64,000 bases of DNA, taken from assembly GCA_035629175.1 (NCBI GenBank), contig DASPIL010000021.1, forward strand, positions 25,097-89,096, in the 5' to 3' direction. Position 1 is the first letter of the stretch. The number at the start of each line of letters is the position of its first letter. Shown here in pieces: positions 56,474-64,000 of the stretch. The DNA comes from Verrucomicrobiia bacterium. Its GTDB lineage: Bacteria > Verrucomicrobiota > Verrucomicrobiia > Limisphaerales > DASXHY01. A program made the position numbers and the translations under genes. The notes under the pieces are model-generated. The model worked only from the letters and a program-made list of their open reading frames with translations. It had not been told where the DNA came from and ran no database searches.

Positions 56474-57433
56474 TCATCGGGGAACTGCGATCTGCTGCAG
56501 AATTTGCTGAATGACTTCCGCCACGCTCAATCCCTCGATTTCAAATTCGGGACGCAGGATGAGGCGATGTTCCAGAACCGGCACGGCCATGGCCTTGATG
56601 TCATCGGGGGTCGCGAAGTCCCGTCCCGACATTGCCGCATATGCGCGGGCCGCCATGATCAACGCCTGCGTGGCCCGCGGTCCCGCGCCCACCAGCACAC
56701 TCTCGTTCTCGCGCGTCGCCCTGACGATATCCACCAGGTAGGCGATCAATTCGTCACGGATCACGATTCCTGCAAGCGTCTCACGAAGCGCGCCAAGTTC
56801 CTCGGGACGGATGACAGGCTGCACAACTCCTTGCGCCAACAGCGTTTCAGGCGCCTCCTTGGTCATCGTCCGTTGCGCCAGCGCCAGTTCCTCAGCGCGA
56901 TCGGGAGCCTTCATCGTGATCTTCAACATGAATCGATCCTTCTGCGCTTCGGGCAGCGGATAGGTCCCCTCGTACTCGATGGGATTCTGCGTTGCGAACA
57001 CCGTGAAGTTTCCGGGTAATGCATGCGTGTCCCGATCAATCGTCACCACCCGCTCCTGCATTGCCTGCAAGAGCGCCGACTGTGTTTTGGCGGGAGCGCG
57101 GTTGATTTCATCGGCCAGGAGGAAGGACGTGAAAACGGGACCTTTGATGAGTGAGAACTCGTTCCGCTGCAAATTGAAAACGCTCGTGCCCGTGATGTCC
57201 GCAGGCATGAGGTCGGGCGTGAACTGGATCCGCGCGAAATCGCTTCCCAGCACGTGCGCCAGCGTCCGCACGAGCAACGTCTTCGCAACCCCCGGCACAC
57301 CTTCGATCAACGCGTGGTTGCCAGTAAAGATCGCGATGAGCGCCTTCTCGACGACATCGTGCTGGCCGATGATCACTTTTCCGGTTTCATGCCGCGCCTG
57401 CGCGAGCACTTCCTTGAGTCTTTCAATGTTCAT
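56474..57433 (-). CDS. MoxR-family AAA+ ATPase
   Basis: 319 aa. AAA+ ATPase thought to act as a chaperone for metal-site insertion or complex maturation. Walker A is LIEGVPGVAKTLLVRTLA (Gly-Val-Ala-Lys-Thr, typical of MoxR); Walker B LLADEINRAPAKTQSALLQA; sensor 1 FTVFATQNPIEYEGTYPL; C-terminal lid with GASPRAT-like GAGPRATQALIMAARA. Its start overlaps the DUF4350 gene by 11 nt. With DUF58 next it forms the core of the cluster. Confidence 0.96.
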   Translation of the reverse strand: MNIERLKEVLAQARHETGKVIIGQHDVVEKALIAIFTGNHALIEGVPGVAKTLLVRTLAHVLGSDFARIQFTPDLMPADITGTSVFNLQRNEFSLIKGPVFTSFLLADEINRAPAKTQSALLQAMQERVVTIDRDTHALPGNFTVFATQNPIEYEGTYPLPEAQKDRFMLKITMKAPDRAEELALAQRTMTKEAPETLLAQGVVQPVIRPEELGALRETLAGIVIRDELIAYLVDIVRATRENESVLVGAGPRATQALIMAARAYAAMSGRDFATPDDIKAMAVPVLEHRLILRPEFEIEGLSVAEVIQQILQQIAVPR

Positions 57434-58775
57434 GTGGGTTCAGTGTTCCGTCTTTTCCGGCAGCCGCATCATGGGTTCCCAGCTTCGTGCCTGCATCCGC
57501 CCGGCGGTGCTTTTCGAGCGCCGCTTTAATCCTGTGATAGGCACGAACAGGATCCCTGCGTGCCGCAGGTTGCGCATGCTCTTCCTCAAAAATGCGATCC
57601 GCTTCCGCAAGGCGGGCAGCCGAATAGCGTCGGTTGCCGCCCGCCGTCCGTTTCCATTCCGCAAACCCAGTCGCCAAAACTTCGCGGGTTGGAATGCTGC
57701 GGCGAAGAAGGTTCACGAAGCCCGCTGAAGCATGCTTCCCGACGACATAATCCCTTCGCCGCTCTTCCTCGTGAGCTGGAAGGAGGCTGAAGGCGTTCTT
57801 CCAGATGAACAATCCCGCCAAAGCGATCAGAGCGCCGGCAACCCAGTGCAGTCGATACTTTCGCAACAATGTCGCCATGCCGGGCTGCTCCGTCACCCCG
57901 AGGTGCGCCTCGTCGAATACAACCTCCCGCGCAGGGCCGATAAACCATGCAAGGAGATCGGCGTGTCTCTCCTCATGCATCGCTTCGTTGCTCACAAAGT
58001 AAGAATCGGTCGCAAAGACGATGCTGCCCCGGCCCCATTGGCGCTCCACCACAACAGGGTGGCGTCCGCGCAAATAAATCGTTTTCCAGGCCGATGAGTT
58101 ACTGATGACAATCCCGCTGTGCCATTCCAGTTGCTCGGGCAGTGCGAGGTCGCCCTGGCGCTGCACGAGCACCGGCTCATAAACAGATTCATCATCCTTC
58201 TCAAGAGCGCGCATATCAAAATCAATGCCCCAGCGCTCCGCGAGCCGAACGCGTGAAGCAGCATCCTCGCGCCTGCGCATCCGGCGCGGCCTGCCGGCAG
58301 GCGCGTCCTCCTCCTGTTCCTGCAGCGAATCCCCGCCCTCCGCGTCATCAGGCCGATGACGCGGGACACCGTTCGTCGGCGGATCGTCCTCCCAGTTGCC
58401 GAACTGAAACGTGTTCACAGACCGCGGACGAAACGTGATCGCGAGCCTGCCACCGCCGCGAACGAATCGCTCGATTTCGTCCGCGAGGGAAGCGGGGATC
58501 CGGCGGAATTCACGAGGGGTTCCCGCGAGGTGCAGATACGTCACCCGCTCAGTCTCAGGCAGGCGGTTGTCGGTTGAGTAATCACGCCGCACTCGCAGCC
58601 CAAGCCGATCGAGTGATTCATAAAGAGCCATCGTTCCCAGGGGATCGGCGCGTAACGAAGAATACGGCGGATAGACGTCGCCGATATCATACCGCAACTT
58701 GAATAAGTGCAGGACTCCAGCGCACAGGGCCGCAATGCACAGCAGCATCAACACGAAAGGGAGCGCGCGCCTCAT
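57423..58775 (-). CDS. DUF4350 domain protein
   Basis: 450 aa. Single N-terminal helix (LPFVLMLLCIAALCAGVLHL), then a domain with VYPPYSSLRADPLGTMALYESLDRL and RGGGRLAITFRPRS, matching DUF4350 (a glutamine-amidotransferase-like fold without visible catalytic residues). A second helix (LHWVAGALIALAGLFIW) near residue 320 precedes a basic, cytoplasmic tail of ~110 residues. It overlaps both neighbours (11 nt with moxR, 4 nt with the DUF4129-like gene). Confidence 0.82.
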   Translation of the reverse strand: MRRALPFVLMLLCIAALCAGVLHLFKLRYDIGDVYPPYSSLRADPLGTMALYESLDRLGLRVRRDYSTDNRLPETERVTYLHLAGTPREFRRIPASLADEIERFVRGGGRLAITFRPRSVNTFQFGNWEDDPPTNGVPRHRPDDAEGGDSLQEQEEDAPAGRPRRMRRREDAASRVRLAERWGIDFDMRALEKDDESVYEPVLVQRQGDLALPEQLEWHSGIVISNSSAWKTIYLRGRHPVVVERQWGRGSIVFATDSYFVSNEAMHEERHADLLAWFIGPAREVVFDEAHLGVTEQPGMATLLRKYRLHWVAGALIALAGLFIWKNAFSLLPAHEEERRRDYVVGKHASAGFVNLLRRSIPTREVLATGFAEWKRTAGGNRRYSAARLAEADRIFEEEHAQPAARRDPVRAYHRIKAALEKHRRADAGTKLGTHDAAAGKDGTLNPHEH

Positions 58776-60415
58776 GGGGTGCGAATCCTTTCAACGCGGT
58801 TCGCAAACTCCGTCACGAGCTGCGGGTTCACCTCGTGCATGCCGTACCAGATGCGTTCGAATACGGACAGGTTTTCACCGAACAGCGGCAGGAGTTCAGG
58901 CAACGCGTGCGCGCGGCGCTGCAGTTCGATTGCGTAATCGCGATTCGACTTGTGGCGCGCAATGCGGATCAGGTTGCGCGCCGCCAGATGCGCCAGGCTC
59001 GCCAGATAAAACGCCCGCAACGCCAGCCGATACTCCCCGCGTTCGAACAGTTCGCGTCCAAGTCTTGTCCAGCCATCCTCAGGCATCTGGTCCGCGCCTA
59101 CGTTTTCATCCGAAAGATCCGGCACGGTCGGAACAGCATCCGCAGCGATTGGACCCGGCGCGTTCTTCCTGCGCTTTAGATGGCGCATGAGGAACAACAC
59201 CAAGGCTGTCGCGACGGCAGCAACCAGCACGAACAACAGAATCTGCTGCGTGACCATCCATCCCGATCCCGACCCTCCGCCACCTGGCGTCGACTTCCGA
59301 TAAAACAACTTCCTGAGAAAGTCGTTGATCCATTGGAGGACAGCTCGGATGCCGTCCCGGATCATCTCGCCCATTCGATTGAAGAACCGAGCAATCACAC
59401 CCGGCCCGCCTTCGGCAACTTGCTTTGTCGGCGGCATGCGCCACGTGTATTTGCGTTCTTGGATGACATCGGAGATCGCACGATCCAGATCGACCGCAGA
59501 CACGGGCTGGGAAACGACAGGCGCGGGCGCAGCTGGTTCCTGCGCGGACATTGTGGCAACGGAGCTCAAGGTGATCAGCAATGCCAGGCCCGCCGCCAGC
59601 CGCTCCGGCTTCACTCGAAAGCGGCGCAGCTCCGAGCGAATGTCTTCGCCCGACTCGACCGCTTCGCCATGAAAACAACGCAGTGCGTAAATCACCTTGA
59701 GGAGCGGGTCGATGCACAGGTACGTTGCGCCTGCCACGACCAGCAGGAACGTCGTGTTCAACATCGCCGCCGCGCTTTGTGTGAAAATGGATTCCACTCC
59801 AAAAAGCATCTTGATCAAGCCGGGCAGCACATACGCCGCGATGCATAAGTTCAAGAAAACACAGCCGCCGAACAACGCTGTGAGGCTCAAGGCGACGTGA
59901 TTCTGCAGGGGCCACAACGACGCTTGACGGCACGCGCGTTTGAAGAGCTTGGAGACGTCACCCCCGGCTGGGTCGCCCAGCGCGCTCACGCTCTGGAAGA
60001 ACGCGATCACCCATGCAAGCGGAAGGCCCAGTGGAATCACCGACAGCGGAGTGACCACGAGGCCTGGCGTCTGGAGAATCGACTGCGCGACAAAACCGCG
60101 GAGGTGATCCCGCAACGTCAGGCTGCTCAACGTTTCCCCTGCGAGCTGGGCGCGAATGGCACGCGCGAATAGCGCCTGCCAGTGTTTCATCCAAAGATAC
60201 AAGATTGCCACGCCGAGCGAGAACGCCGCGACATGACGGCTTGCGTATGGATTCCGGCTCATGTCGGCCCAGAAGTACAGAAACCCGAGCACGAAGGGAA
60301 TCGAGCCAGCGTAATAAAGGAGCCAGGTCGAAGCGCCAACGCTGCGCAGGAGATGCGCCGCCTCCTCAATCAAATCAAGGCCTCCCCGCTCCGTTTTTCG
60401 CGCGCGCCGTTTCAT
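58772..60415 (-). CDS. Multi-pass membrane protein with DUF4129-like C-terminus
   Basis: 547 aa from ATG 60415, which overlaps the previous stop (ATGA); the frame reaches 60439. About six membrane helices in the first 280 residues, one around residue 395 (QQILLFVLVAAVATALVLFL), and a soluble C-terminal part (GWTRLGRELFERGEYRLALRAFYLASLAHLA) that matches DUF4129. DUF4129 proteins are often found with MoxR and DUF58. Function unknown. Confidence 0.85.
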   Translation of the reverse strand: MKRRARKTERGGLDLIEEAAHLLRSVGASTWLLYYAGSIPFVLGFLYFWADMSRNPYASRHVAAFSLGVAILYLWMKHWQALFARAIRAQLAGETLSSLTLRDHLRGFVAQSILQTPGLVVTPLSVIPLGLPLAWVIAFFQSVSALGDPAGGDVSKLFKRACRQASLWPLQNHVALSLTALFGGCVFLNLCIAAYVLPGLIKMLFGVESIFTQSAAAMLNTTFLLVVAGATYLCIDPLLKVIYALRCFHGEAVESGEDIRSELRRFRVKPERLAAGLALLITLSSVATMSAQEPAAPAPVVSQPVSAVDLDRAISDVIQERKYTWRMPPTKQVAEGGPGVIARFFNRMGEMIRDGIRAVLQWINDFLRKLFYRKSTPGGGGSGSGWMVTQQILLFVLVAAVATALVLFLMRHLKRRKNAPGPIAADAVPTVPDLSDENVGADQMPEDGWTRLGRELFERGEYRLALRAFYLASLAHLAARNLIRIARHKSNRDYAIELQRRAHALPELLPLFGENLSVFERIWYGMHEVNPQLVTEFANRVERIRTP

Positions 60416-60735
60416 CGATCCAGCCAGGGCGCCTTCCACAGGGTTCCTTCGTGAAATTCGGCGGGCAAACGGCTCAATCCATCCCCCACCAGAAAAAAGA
60501 AAAACCAGGCTGCCACGACGCTCACGACAAACTGTGCGCAGCGCTTAAAGGTGATAAAGCCGCGGCGCTGGTTGAGGGGAACCGACGCAAGCTTCTTGAG
60601 GCAGGCCGAGCAAACGACGCGGTCATCGTGTTCCGTGATGCACTCGCGGCAGAAACACTGTTTGCACTCAGGGCAGCGCGCCACCGCTTCGCGCATGGCA
60701 TGATTGAAACACCGTTGATACGCGAGGGATGCCAT
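60412..60735 (-). CDS. Small B-box-like zinc-finger membrane protein
   Basis: 107 aa. The N-terminal half has a compact metal site: CFNHAMREAVARCPECKQCF, CRECITEHDDR and CSACL, the Cys/His pattern of a B-box zinc finger. One membrane helix follows (FVVSVVAAWFFFFLVGDGL). It is the fourth gene of the block and overlaps its downstream neighbour by 4 nt. A related but larger zinc protein is the one disrupted by the insertion sequence. Confidence 0.85.
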   Translation of the reverse strand: MASLAYQRCFNHAMREAVARCPECKQCFCRECITEHDDRVVCSACLKKLASVPLNQRRGFITFKRCAQFVVSVVAAWFFFFLVGDGLSRLPAEFHEGTLWKAPWLDR

Positions 60736-60738
60736 GGA

Positions 60739-61338
60739 TCAGGGGGTTTGATCCTGCCCAGGCGCAGCAGCTGGCTCAGCGCCTGCAGACTGCGGGCTCC
60801 TGGATGGCGCAACCGCGCGCGGTGCCTGGGCAGACAACGCCAGCCGTTCGAGAATCTCCTCCCCGGCCATGGAGCCCTGCGCCTCGGCAATGAGCGGACG
60901 CAAGCGTTCCAGCAGCCTTGTGGCGCGCGCGACGCGTGATACCGAATGAAGATCCTCCGTTTGAACTGCCGTTCGCAACTGGCACGCGCAGGTCTCGCCA
61001 AGAAGCAGATTGACGGCGAACGGAATGGCGCAAATGCCTGCGAGGATGCCGAAAACCCAACGCGCCACCGGCTCCGACGCGGTAAAGGCAATGACGCCGA
61101 ACAGGACAACAAAGGCTCCAGTGATCACACCAAGGATCGCGATGCGCTGGGTTTTGCGAATCGTGATCGCCTGGATGTCGCGCAGGTAAAAGCGCTTGTA
61201 GCTTTCCGTAAAACCGTCAGTCGTCACGAGCAACAGGTGATCCCGGCCAAGCCACAGCCGAGAGCGAGACGCCGTGATCAGGGCAAAACCATTCTTCTGC
61301 CGGTTTCCCGTGAGTTTGATGTATTCGCGCTCGGCCAT
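60739..61338 (-). CDS. Hypothetical membrane protein with PH-like N-terminus
   Basis: 199 aa. The first ~60 residues form beta strands with the pattern of a bacterial PH domain (SRLWLGRDHLLLVTTDGFTE, RFYLRDIQAITI), then two membrane helices (ILGVITGAFVVLFGVIAFTA and WVFGILAGICAIPFAVNLLLG), a short cytoplasmic helix and a Pro/Ala-rich tail. The next gene starts 3 bp after it. The upstream gene ended 1 bp before its start until the insertion sequence split it. Function unknown. Confidence 0.8.
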   Translation of the reverse strand: MAEREYIKLTGNRQKNGFALITASRSRLWLGRDHLLLVTTDGFTESYKRFYLRDIQAITIRKTQRIAILGVITGAFVVLFGVIAFTASEPVARWVFGILAGICAIPFAVNLLLGETCACQLRTAVQTEDLHSVSRVARATRLLERLRPLIAEAQGSMAGEEILERLALSAQAPRAVAPSRSPQSAGAEPAAAPGQDQTP

Positions 61339-61339
61339 G

Positions 61340-61436
61340 TCAGGAGGTGGAAATGGCCACGAAAAAGAATACCCAGCCGATCAATTGGAGCGAGGCGATG
61401 ATGCCTGCAACCACGAAACGCGCTCGCGAACCCTGA
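61340..61436 (-). pseudogene. 3' remnant of the B-box zinc-protein gene
   Basis: The last 97 bases of a coding region, cut from its 5' part by the insertion sequence. They encode GSRARFVVAGIIASLQLIGW and then VFFFVAISTS before a TGA, one membrane helix. Joined to the 5' part across one copy of the TGA duplication, the frame is continuous. It has no start of its own. Confidence 0.85.
61434..61436. other. Target-site duplication, left copy
   Basis: TGA, repeated at 62401-62403; fits the TNA target of this IS group. Confidence 0.85.
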
Positions 61437-62400
61437 GAGCGCGTCTGAAAATGGATGATGCAGTTAGACTCACGCAAGTCGGCGAAGTTGAATGCGTATC
61501 ATAGCCAGATGGATCCAAGCTTGGGCGCTGGATTCGGTTCGTTCGTAGTCGCGGACCAAACGACGGTGCCGCATGAGCCAGCCAAAGGTGCGCTCGACAA
61601 TCCACCGGCGCGGCAAGACTGCGAAACCTTTCTTCGCATCCGAGCGCTTCACAATCTCCACATTCAACTCCGGCCAGTGGTCACGCACCCATTGAGCGAA
61701 GTTGTCGCCACTGTAACCGCCATCGGCCCAGAGTTTCCGCAGTCGCGGGAGCCATCCGCTCACTTGCTGGAGCAGCTTCTGTCCTCCGTCTCGCTCCGGA
61801 CAACTGGCCGGCGTAACAAACACCCCCAGGATCAGCCCAAGAGTGTCGACCAGGATGTGGCGCTTGCGCCCCTTGATCTTCTTGCCAGCGTCGAATCCAA
61901 CCTCGCCGCCGTGCCCGTCAGACTTGACGCTTTGGCTGTCCATGATGGCTGCGCTCGGCTGCGGATCACGCCCTTGATCCTCACGCACGCATATGCGAAG
62001 CGCGTCGTTGAGGGCAGCCCACGTGCAATCCAACGTCCAACCCCGAAATACGTGGTAAACCGTCTTCCAAGTCGGGAAGTTTTGCGGCAACAGGCGCCAG
62101 GGGATCCCGCCCTTGAGCACGTACAGGATCGCGTTGATCACAATTCGGCGATCAGTCTGCGGGCGGCCGAGTCGTTTGGGTTGTGGCAGCATGGGTTTAA
62201 GATATTCCCATTGCGCGTCGGTCAGATCGGTTTCAAAAGAGGCGTTTTGCATCGCCTCAACTGCGGCTCCGCCGAAAATGTGAAGCCAAAAGCGCGAGCG
62301 CAAAGTCAACGCATTCTTTTACATTCTCAAAGAGTTCGCGGTCGTTGCAGCCGCCGACTCCCGGGCCGGACTTATTGTCACTTATTTTTCAGACACGCTC
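61437..62400 (-). mobile_element. IS5-family insertion sequence (IS427/IS1031-like), 964 bp
   Basis: Bounded by terminal inverted repeats GAGCGCGTCTGAAAA (left) and GAGCGTGTCTGAAAA (right, read on the minus strand), one mismatch in 15. The flanking TGA is duplicated, matching the TNA rule of the IS427/IS1031 groups. It carries one transposase. All parts are intact and the duplication is perfect, so insertion looks recent. Confidence 0.95.
61470..62252 (-). CDS. IS5-family transposase (DDE)
   Basis: 260 aa from ATG 62252 (MQNASFETDLTDAQWEYLKP); the frame runs to 62309. The DDE catalytic triad is visible: Asp in AAIMDSQSVKSDGHGG, Asp in LWADGGYSGDNFAQW and Glu in RRWIVERTFGWLMRHRR. The N-terminal DUF4096 region (PWRLLPQNFPTWKTVYHVF) is present. 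It is intact and in one frame, unlike the two-frame IS427 type, so it can probably still move the element. Confidence 0.95.
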   Translation of the reverse strand: MQNASFETDLTDAQWEYLKPMLPQPKRLGRPQTDRRIVINAILYVLKGGIPWRLLPQNFPTWKTVYHVFRGWTLDCTWAALNDALRICVREDQGRDPQPSAAIMDSQSVKSDGHGGEVGFDAGKKIKGRKRHILVDTLGLILGVFVTPASCPERDGGQKLLQQVSGWLPRLRKLWADGGYSGDNFAQWVRDHWPELNVEIVKRSDAKKGFAVLPRRWIVERTFGWLMRHRRLVRDYERTESSAQAWIHLAMIRIQLRRLA

Positions 62401-62882
62401 TGAGTGATTCCCAAAGGCGCGTTGCGATATCGGAACACCAGGAACAATACTGCGGGCGCGGAGAAGATGGTGAGATAGAAGACAATCAACGGGTACAACG
62501 CCAGCGCCAATGCGAGGTTGTCATAACGGATCCGGGAGTTCTCGAGGCTTTTGATTTTTCCCTTCGTGCGCCCCGCCTCCAGGCATGCCGGGCAAAGATG
62601 CCGCTCGTCCAGAACGCAATCGCACAGGCTGCACACAAAGCGCCCGCAACTTTCGCACGCAACGGCCGCCTTCTTTTGCGGATGATAAAAGCAACTCGAT
62701 TCGCCCTCGGTCAGGATCGTCTCGCCTTTCTCGCCAGTTGCGATGGGGCGGAAAAAGGCGGGGAAGACTTCCACCTTCAGCGGCGCCGCGCACGCCGGGC
62801 AGGGATTGAACCGCTCAGGATCGAAGACGCCCTGAAACAGCGGGTTCCGGCACTTGGGACATTGGATAAAGCTCGGACTCAA
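62382..62882 (-). pseudogene. B-box/zinc-ribbon membrane protein, truncated by IS
   Basis: TTG start at 62882, 1 bp after the stop of the upstream gene, so coupled. It begins with two zinc ribbons (CPKCRNPL and CPACAAPL), then a B-box-like region CFYHPQKKAAVACESCGRFV with CSLCDCVL and CPACL, then one membrane helix (LALYPLIVFYLTIFSAPAVL). After NAPLGITQ the frame enters the insertion sequence and stops after five foreign residues. Before insertion the protein would have had 191 aa and a second helix. The shortened product could still be made. Confidence 0.88.
62401..62403. other. Target-site duplication, right copy
   Basis: TGA, identical to 61434-61436. Confidence 0.85.
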
Positions 62883-62883
62883 G

Positions 62884-63684
62884 TTACTTCACAACGACGC
62901 GCGTGTTGCAGATGCGATCATGCAGCGCCCGCCGTTCCTCCTTGTCAAACACCGCCATCAGGTAGCCGATAAGGCAGATCATCTGGCTGAGCATCTTCGC
63001 AAAGTAGCGCCCGCACGCCCGCGCATAGGAAACCTTGCCGCCCTCCGCCGTCACCACCCGGATCCCGACTGCCATTTTTCCGAGGGTTGCCCCATAGGCC
63101 CCAATCATCAGCGTTTCGTAAGTGACTGCCAGGCCAATGCCCACAACGGTGTAAACAACTTGGGAAATCCAGAAACCAGGCTGTCCGCGATCGGCCTCCT
63201 TGAGAACCAGTGCAAGCCCGAATCCCAGTGCCGCTCCAACGATCCAAAGCAGAATACCGTCGGCAAACATTGCCAGAAAGCGCTTCCAGATTGTCGCGTA
63301 TTCGAGACCTGCCGGGTGAAGCTTCGCGCCTTCGGCAAGCTTCTGGAGAAACACAGGTTTGCAGTTGGCGCAAACGTTCACCGTGCCGTAGCGAATTGTG
63401 TCCTCGGCTGGAAAAACACCGCCGCATTGGGCACACGTCACCTGGGTTGCACCCGCCCGCGTACTCGCACCGGCCGCACCCGACGAGGCCAACGCTGCTC
63501 CGGAAGTCGCCGGTGCGGGCGCTCCCCCTGGCTGGCGCGCCTGGCGGTATGGCGCCCAGTTTCCCATGCCTTCCTTCCAGACGAGGGTCGCGTCGGTGAT
63601 GCGGCCGGAGGCCCGCAGTGCATCGAGTTGCAAATCGTCGACGGGACCGGCCTGTTTTCCTTGATCAACGTAATACCAGTTCAT
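62884..63684 (-). CDS. GYF_2-zinc-ribbon-RDD membrane protein
   Basis: 266 aa. Residues 1-50 form a GYF_2 (DUF4339) domain: MNWYYVDQGKQAGPVDDLQL and WKEGMGNWAPY. An Ala/Gly-rich linker leads to a zinc ribbon (VTCAQCGGVFPAEDTI, CANCKPVF), then an RDD domain with three helices (FADGILLWIVGAALGFGLAL, VVYTVVGIGLAVTYETLMIG) and the family turn GATLGKMAVGIRVV. It is the first gene of the leftward MoxR/DUF58 block; the second RDD protein of the block is its last gene. Confidence 0.92.
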   Translation of the reverse strand: MNWYYVDQGKQAGPVDDLQLDALRASGRITDATLVWKEGMGNWAPYRQARQPGGAPAPATSGAALASSGAAGASTRAGATQVTCAQCGGVFPAEDTIRYGTVNVCANCKPVFLQKLAEGAKLHPAGLEYATIWKRFLAMFADGILLWIVGAALGFGLALVLKEADRGQPGFWISQVVYTVVGIGLAVTYETLMIGAYGATLGKMAVGIRVVTAEGGKVSYARACGRYFAKMLSQMICLIGYLMAVFDKEERRALHDRICNTRVVVK

Positions 63685-63854
63685 TGCGGGATGGAATCAG
63701 CGAAATAATGCGGCATCAATGCTCCTGAACGCCGACTTTGTGCCACAGGTGTTTCGAAGTTCAAAGATCAAAGTTCGCAAGGAAGATAAATCGGGCGTGC
63801 TGAAAGTGGGTGGTCAAACTTGGTTTATGCAAACGCCCTCAGGCGAAGAAGCCG
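63685..63854. other. Spacer between the GYF_2-RDD gene and the intron end
   Basis: 170 bp with no gene. It should hold the promoter of the MoxR/DUF58 block. A hairpin-like stretch (GCCCTCAGGCGAAGAAGCC and complement) lies next to the presumed intron junction. Confidence 0.35.
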
Positions 63855-64000
63855 AAGAGGGATAGGGGTAGGAGCGAGGGATTAACCTCGCCCCTCCCTC
63901 CAAACCGGACGGGCGGATTTCCCGCATCCGGCTTTCCGTTTAGTGGTTCCTGTCCGGAGTTGGCTCGCTTCGGCTCGGGCTGTGGCCAGGGAGATCAGCC
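63855..64000 (-). mobile_element. 3' end of a group II intron, partial
   Basis: On the minus strand a domain V-like hairpin (63902-63935) is followed by a domain VI-like stem (GGGGCGAGG / CCCTCGCTCC around TTAAT) and an end resembling CTACCCCTAT. A 20-residue frame ends in TAA at 63942-63940 and could be the tail of the intron-encoded reverse transcriptase beyond the window. The splice site is placed near 63855-63863. Confidence 0.65.
63902..63935 (-). ncRNA. Group II intron domain V
   Basis: 34 nt, the standard domain V length. The lower stem AAGCCGGAT pairs with GTCCGGTTT and holds the AGC catalytic triad; the upper stem GCGG/CCGC is capped by GAAA. Confidence 0.7.

Noticed and set aside
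57560..57790. Small plus-strand frame inside the DUF4350 gene
   Set aside because: Antisense, no start signal, no family.
61455..62972. 505-aa plus-strand frame across the insertion sequence
   Set aside because: It runs antisense to the transposase and into the truncated zinc gene; no motif and no start signal.

Overview
The window reads as a chromosomal segment of a heterotrophic bacterium of the Verrucomicrobiota, probably from the Limisphaerales/Pedosphaera-like side. This is inference from gene content: a giant autotransporter-associated beta-strand repeat protein, a DUF6600 lipoprotein, a DUF4450-type polysaccharide-degradation protein, Tat-exported Gfo/Idh/MocA oxidoreductases, an MK-type UbiX/UbiA pair and a three-gene succinate dehydrogenase. 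GC content is high, genes are closely packed, and GTG/TTG starts and 4-nt stop/start overlaps are frequent. No ribosomal RNA, phage, plasmid or CRISPR signal was seen.

Layout. 1-12.3 kb: secreted glycan-degradation genes (LVIVD-repeat protein cut by the left edge, GH105 hydrolase, alginate-lyase-fold protein, GH43/130-like propeller, Tat-exported oxidoreductase, 1245-aa DUF4450-like protein) with trpF and trpB embedded. 12.3-18.8 kb: tRNA-Arg(CCU), an orphan receiver protein, a proline-rich DUF6600 lipoprotein, then a close rightward run of ACT-domain protein, GH13 amylase-like protein, UbiX and UbiA. 18.9-24.9 kb: a leftward signalling block made of a PAS histidine kinase, a CheB-CheR-PAS fusion and a stand-alone CheB. 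25-31 kb: CoA-binding protein, sdhCAB, a HAD hydrolase and folC. 31-36 kb: two Hsp20 genes, tRNA-Tyr, ffh, rpmE, prfA and a HAD phosphatase, with two clear terminators. 36-43 kb: two AI-2E-family permeases, proC, a 179-bp tandem repeat, a GT21 glycosyltransferase, glyS and mntR. 43-49 kb: the 1938-aa beta-strand repeat protein. 49.5-53.2 kb: an orphan protein, a rhomboid protease and uvrB.

53.2-63.7 kb is the most coherent accessory block. About ten leftward genes, most touching or overlapping, encode GYF_2-RDD protein, B-box zinc proteins, a PH-like membrane protein, DUF4129-like protein, DUF4350 protein, MoxR ATPase, DUF58 protein, a SpoIIM-like protein and an RDD protein. A 964-bp IS5-family element with a perfect 3-bp target duplication has split the second gene. 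Removing the element and one duplication restores an exact 191-codon reading frame. The right edge holds what looks like the 3' end of a group II intron (domain V and VI) on the minus strand.

How the genes work together: the left end fits export and breakdown of pectin- or alginate-like polysaccharides. The centre is housekeeping (respiration, translation, protein targeting, folate). The MoxR/DUF58 block is likely a membrane-associated AAA+ chaperone and stress or envelope module whose job is not established. All identifications come from reading motifs and translated sequence. No database search was possible.
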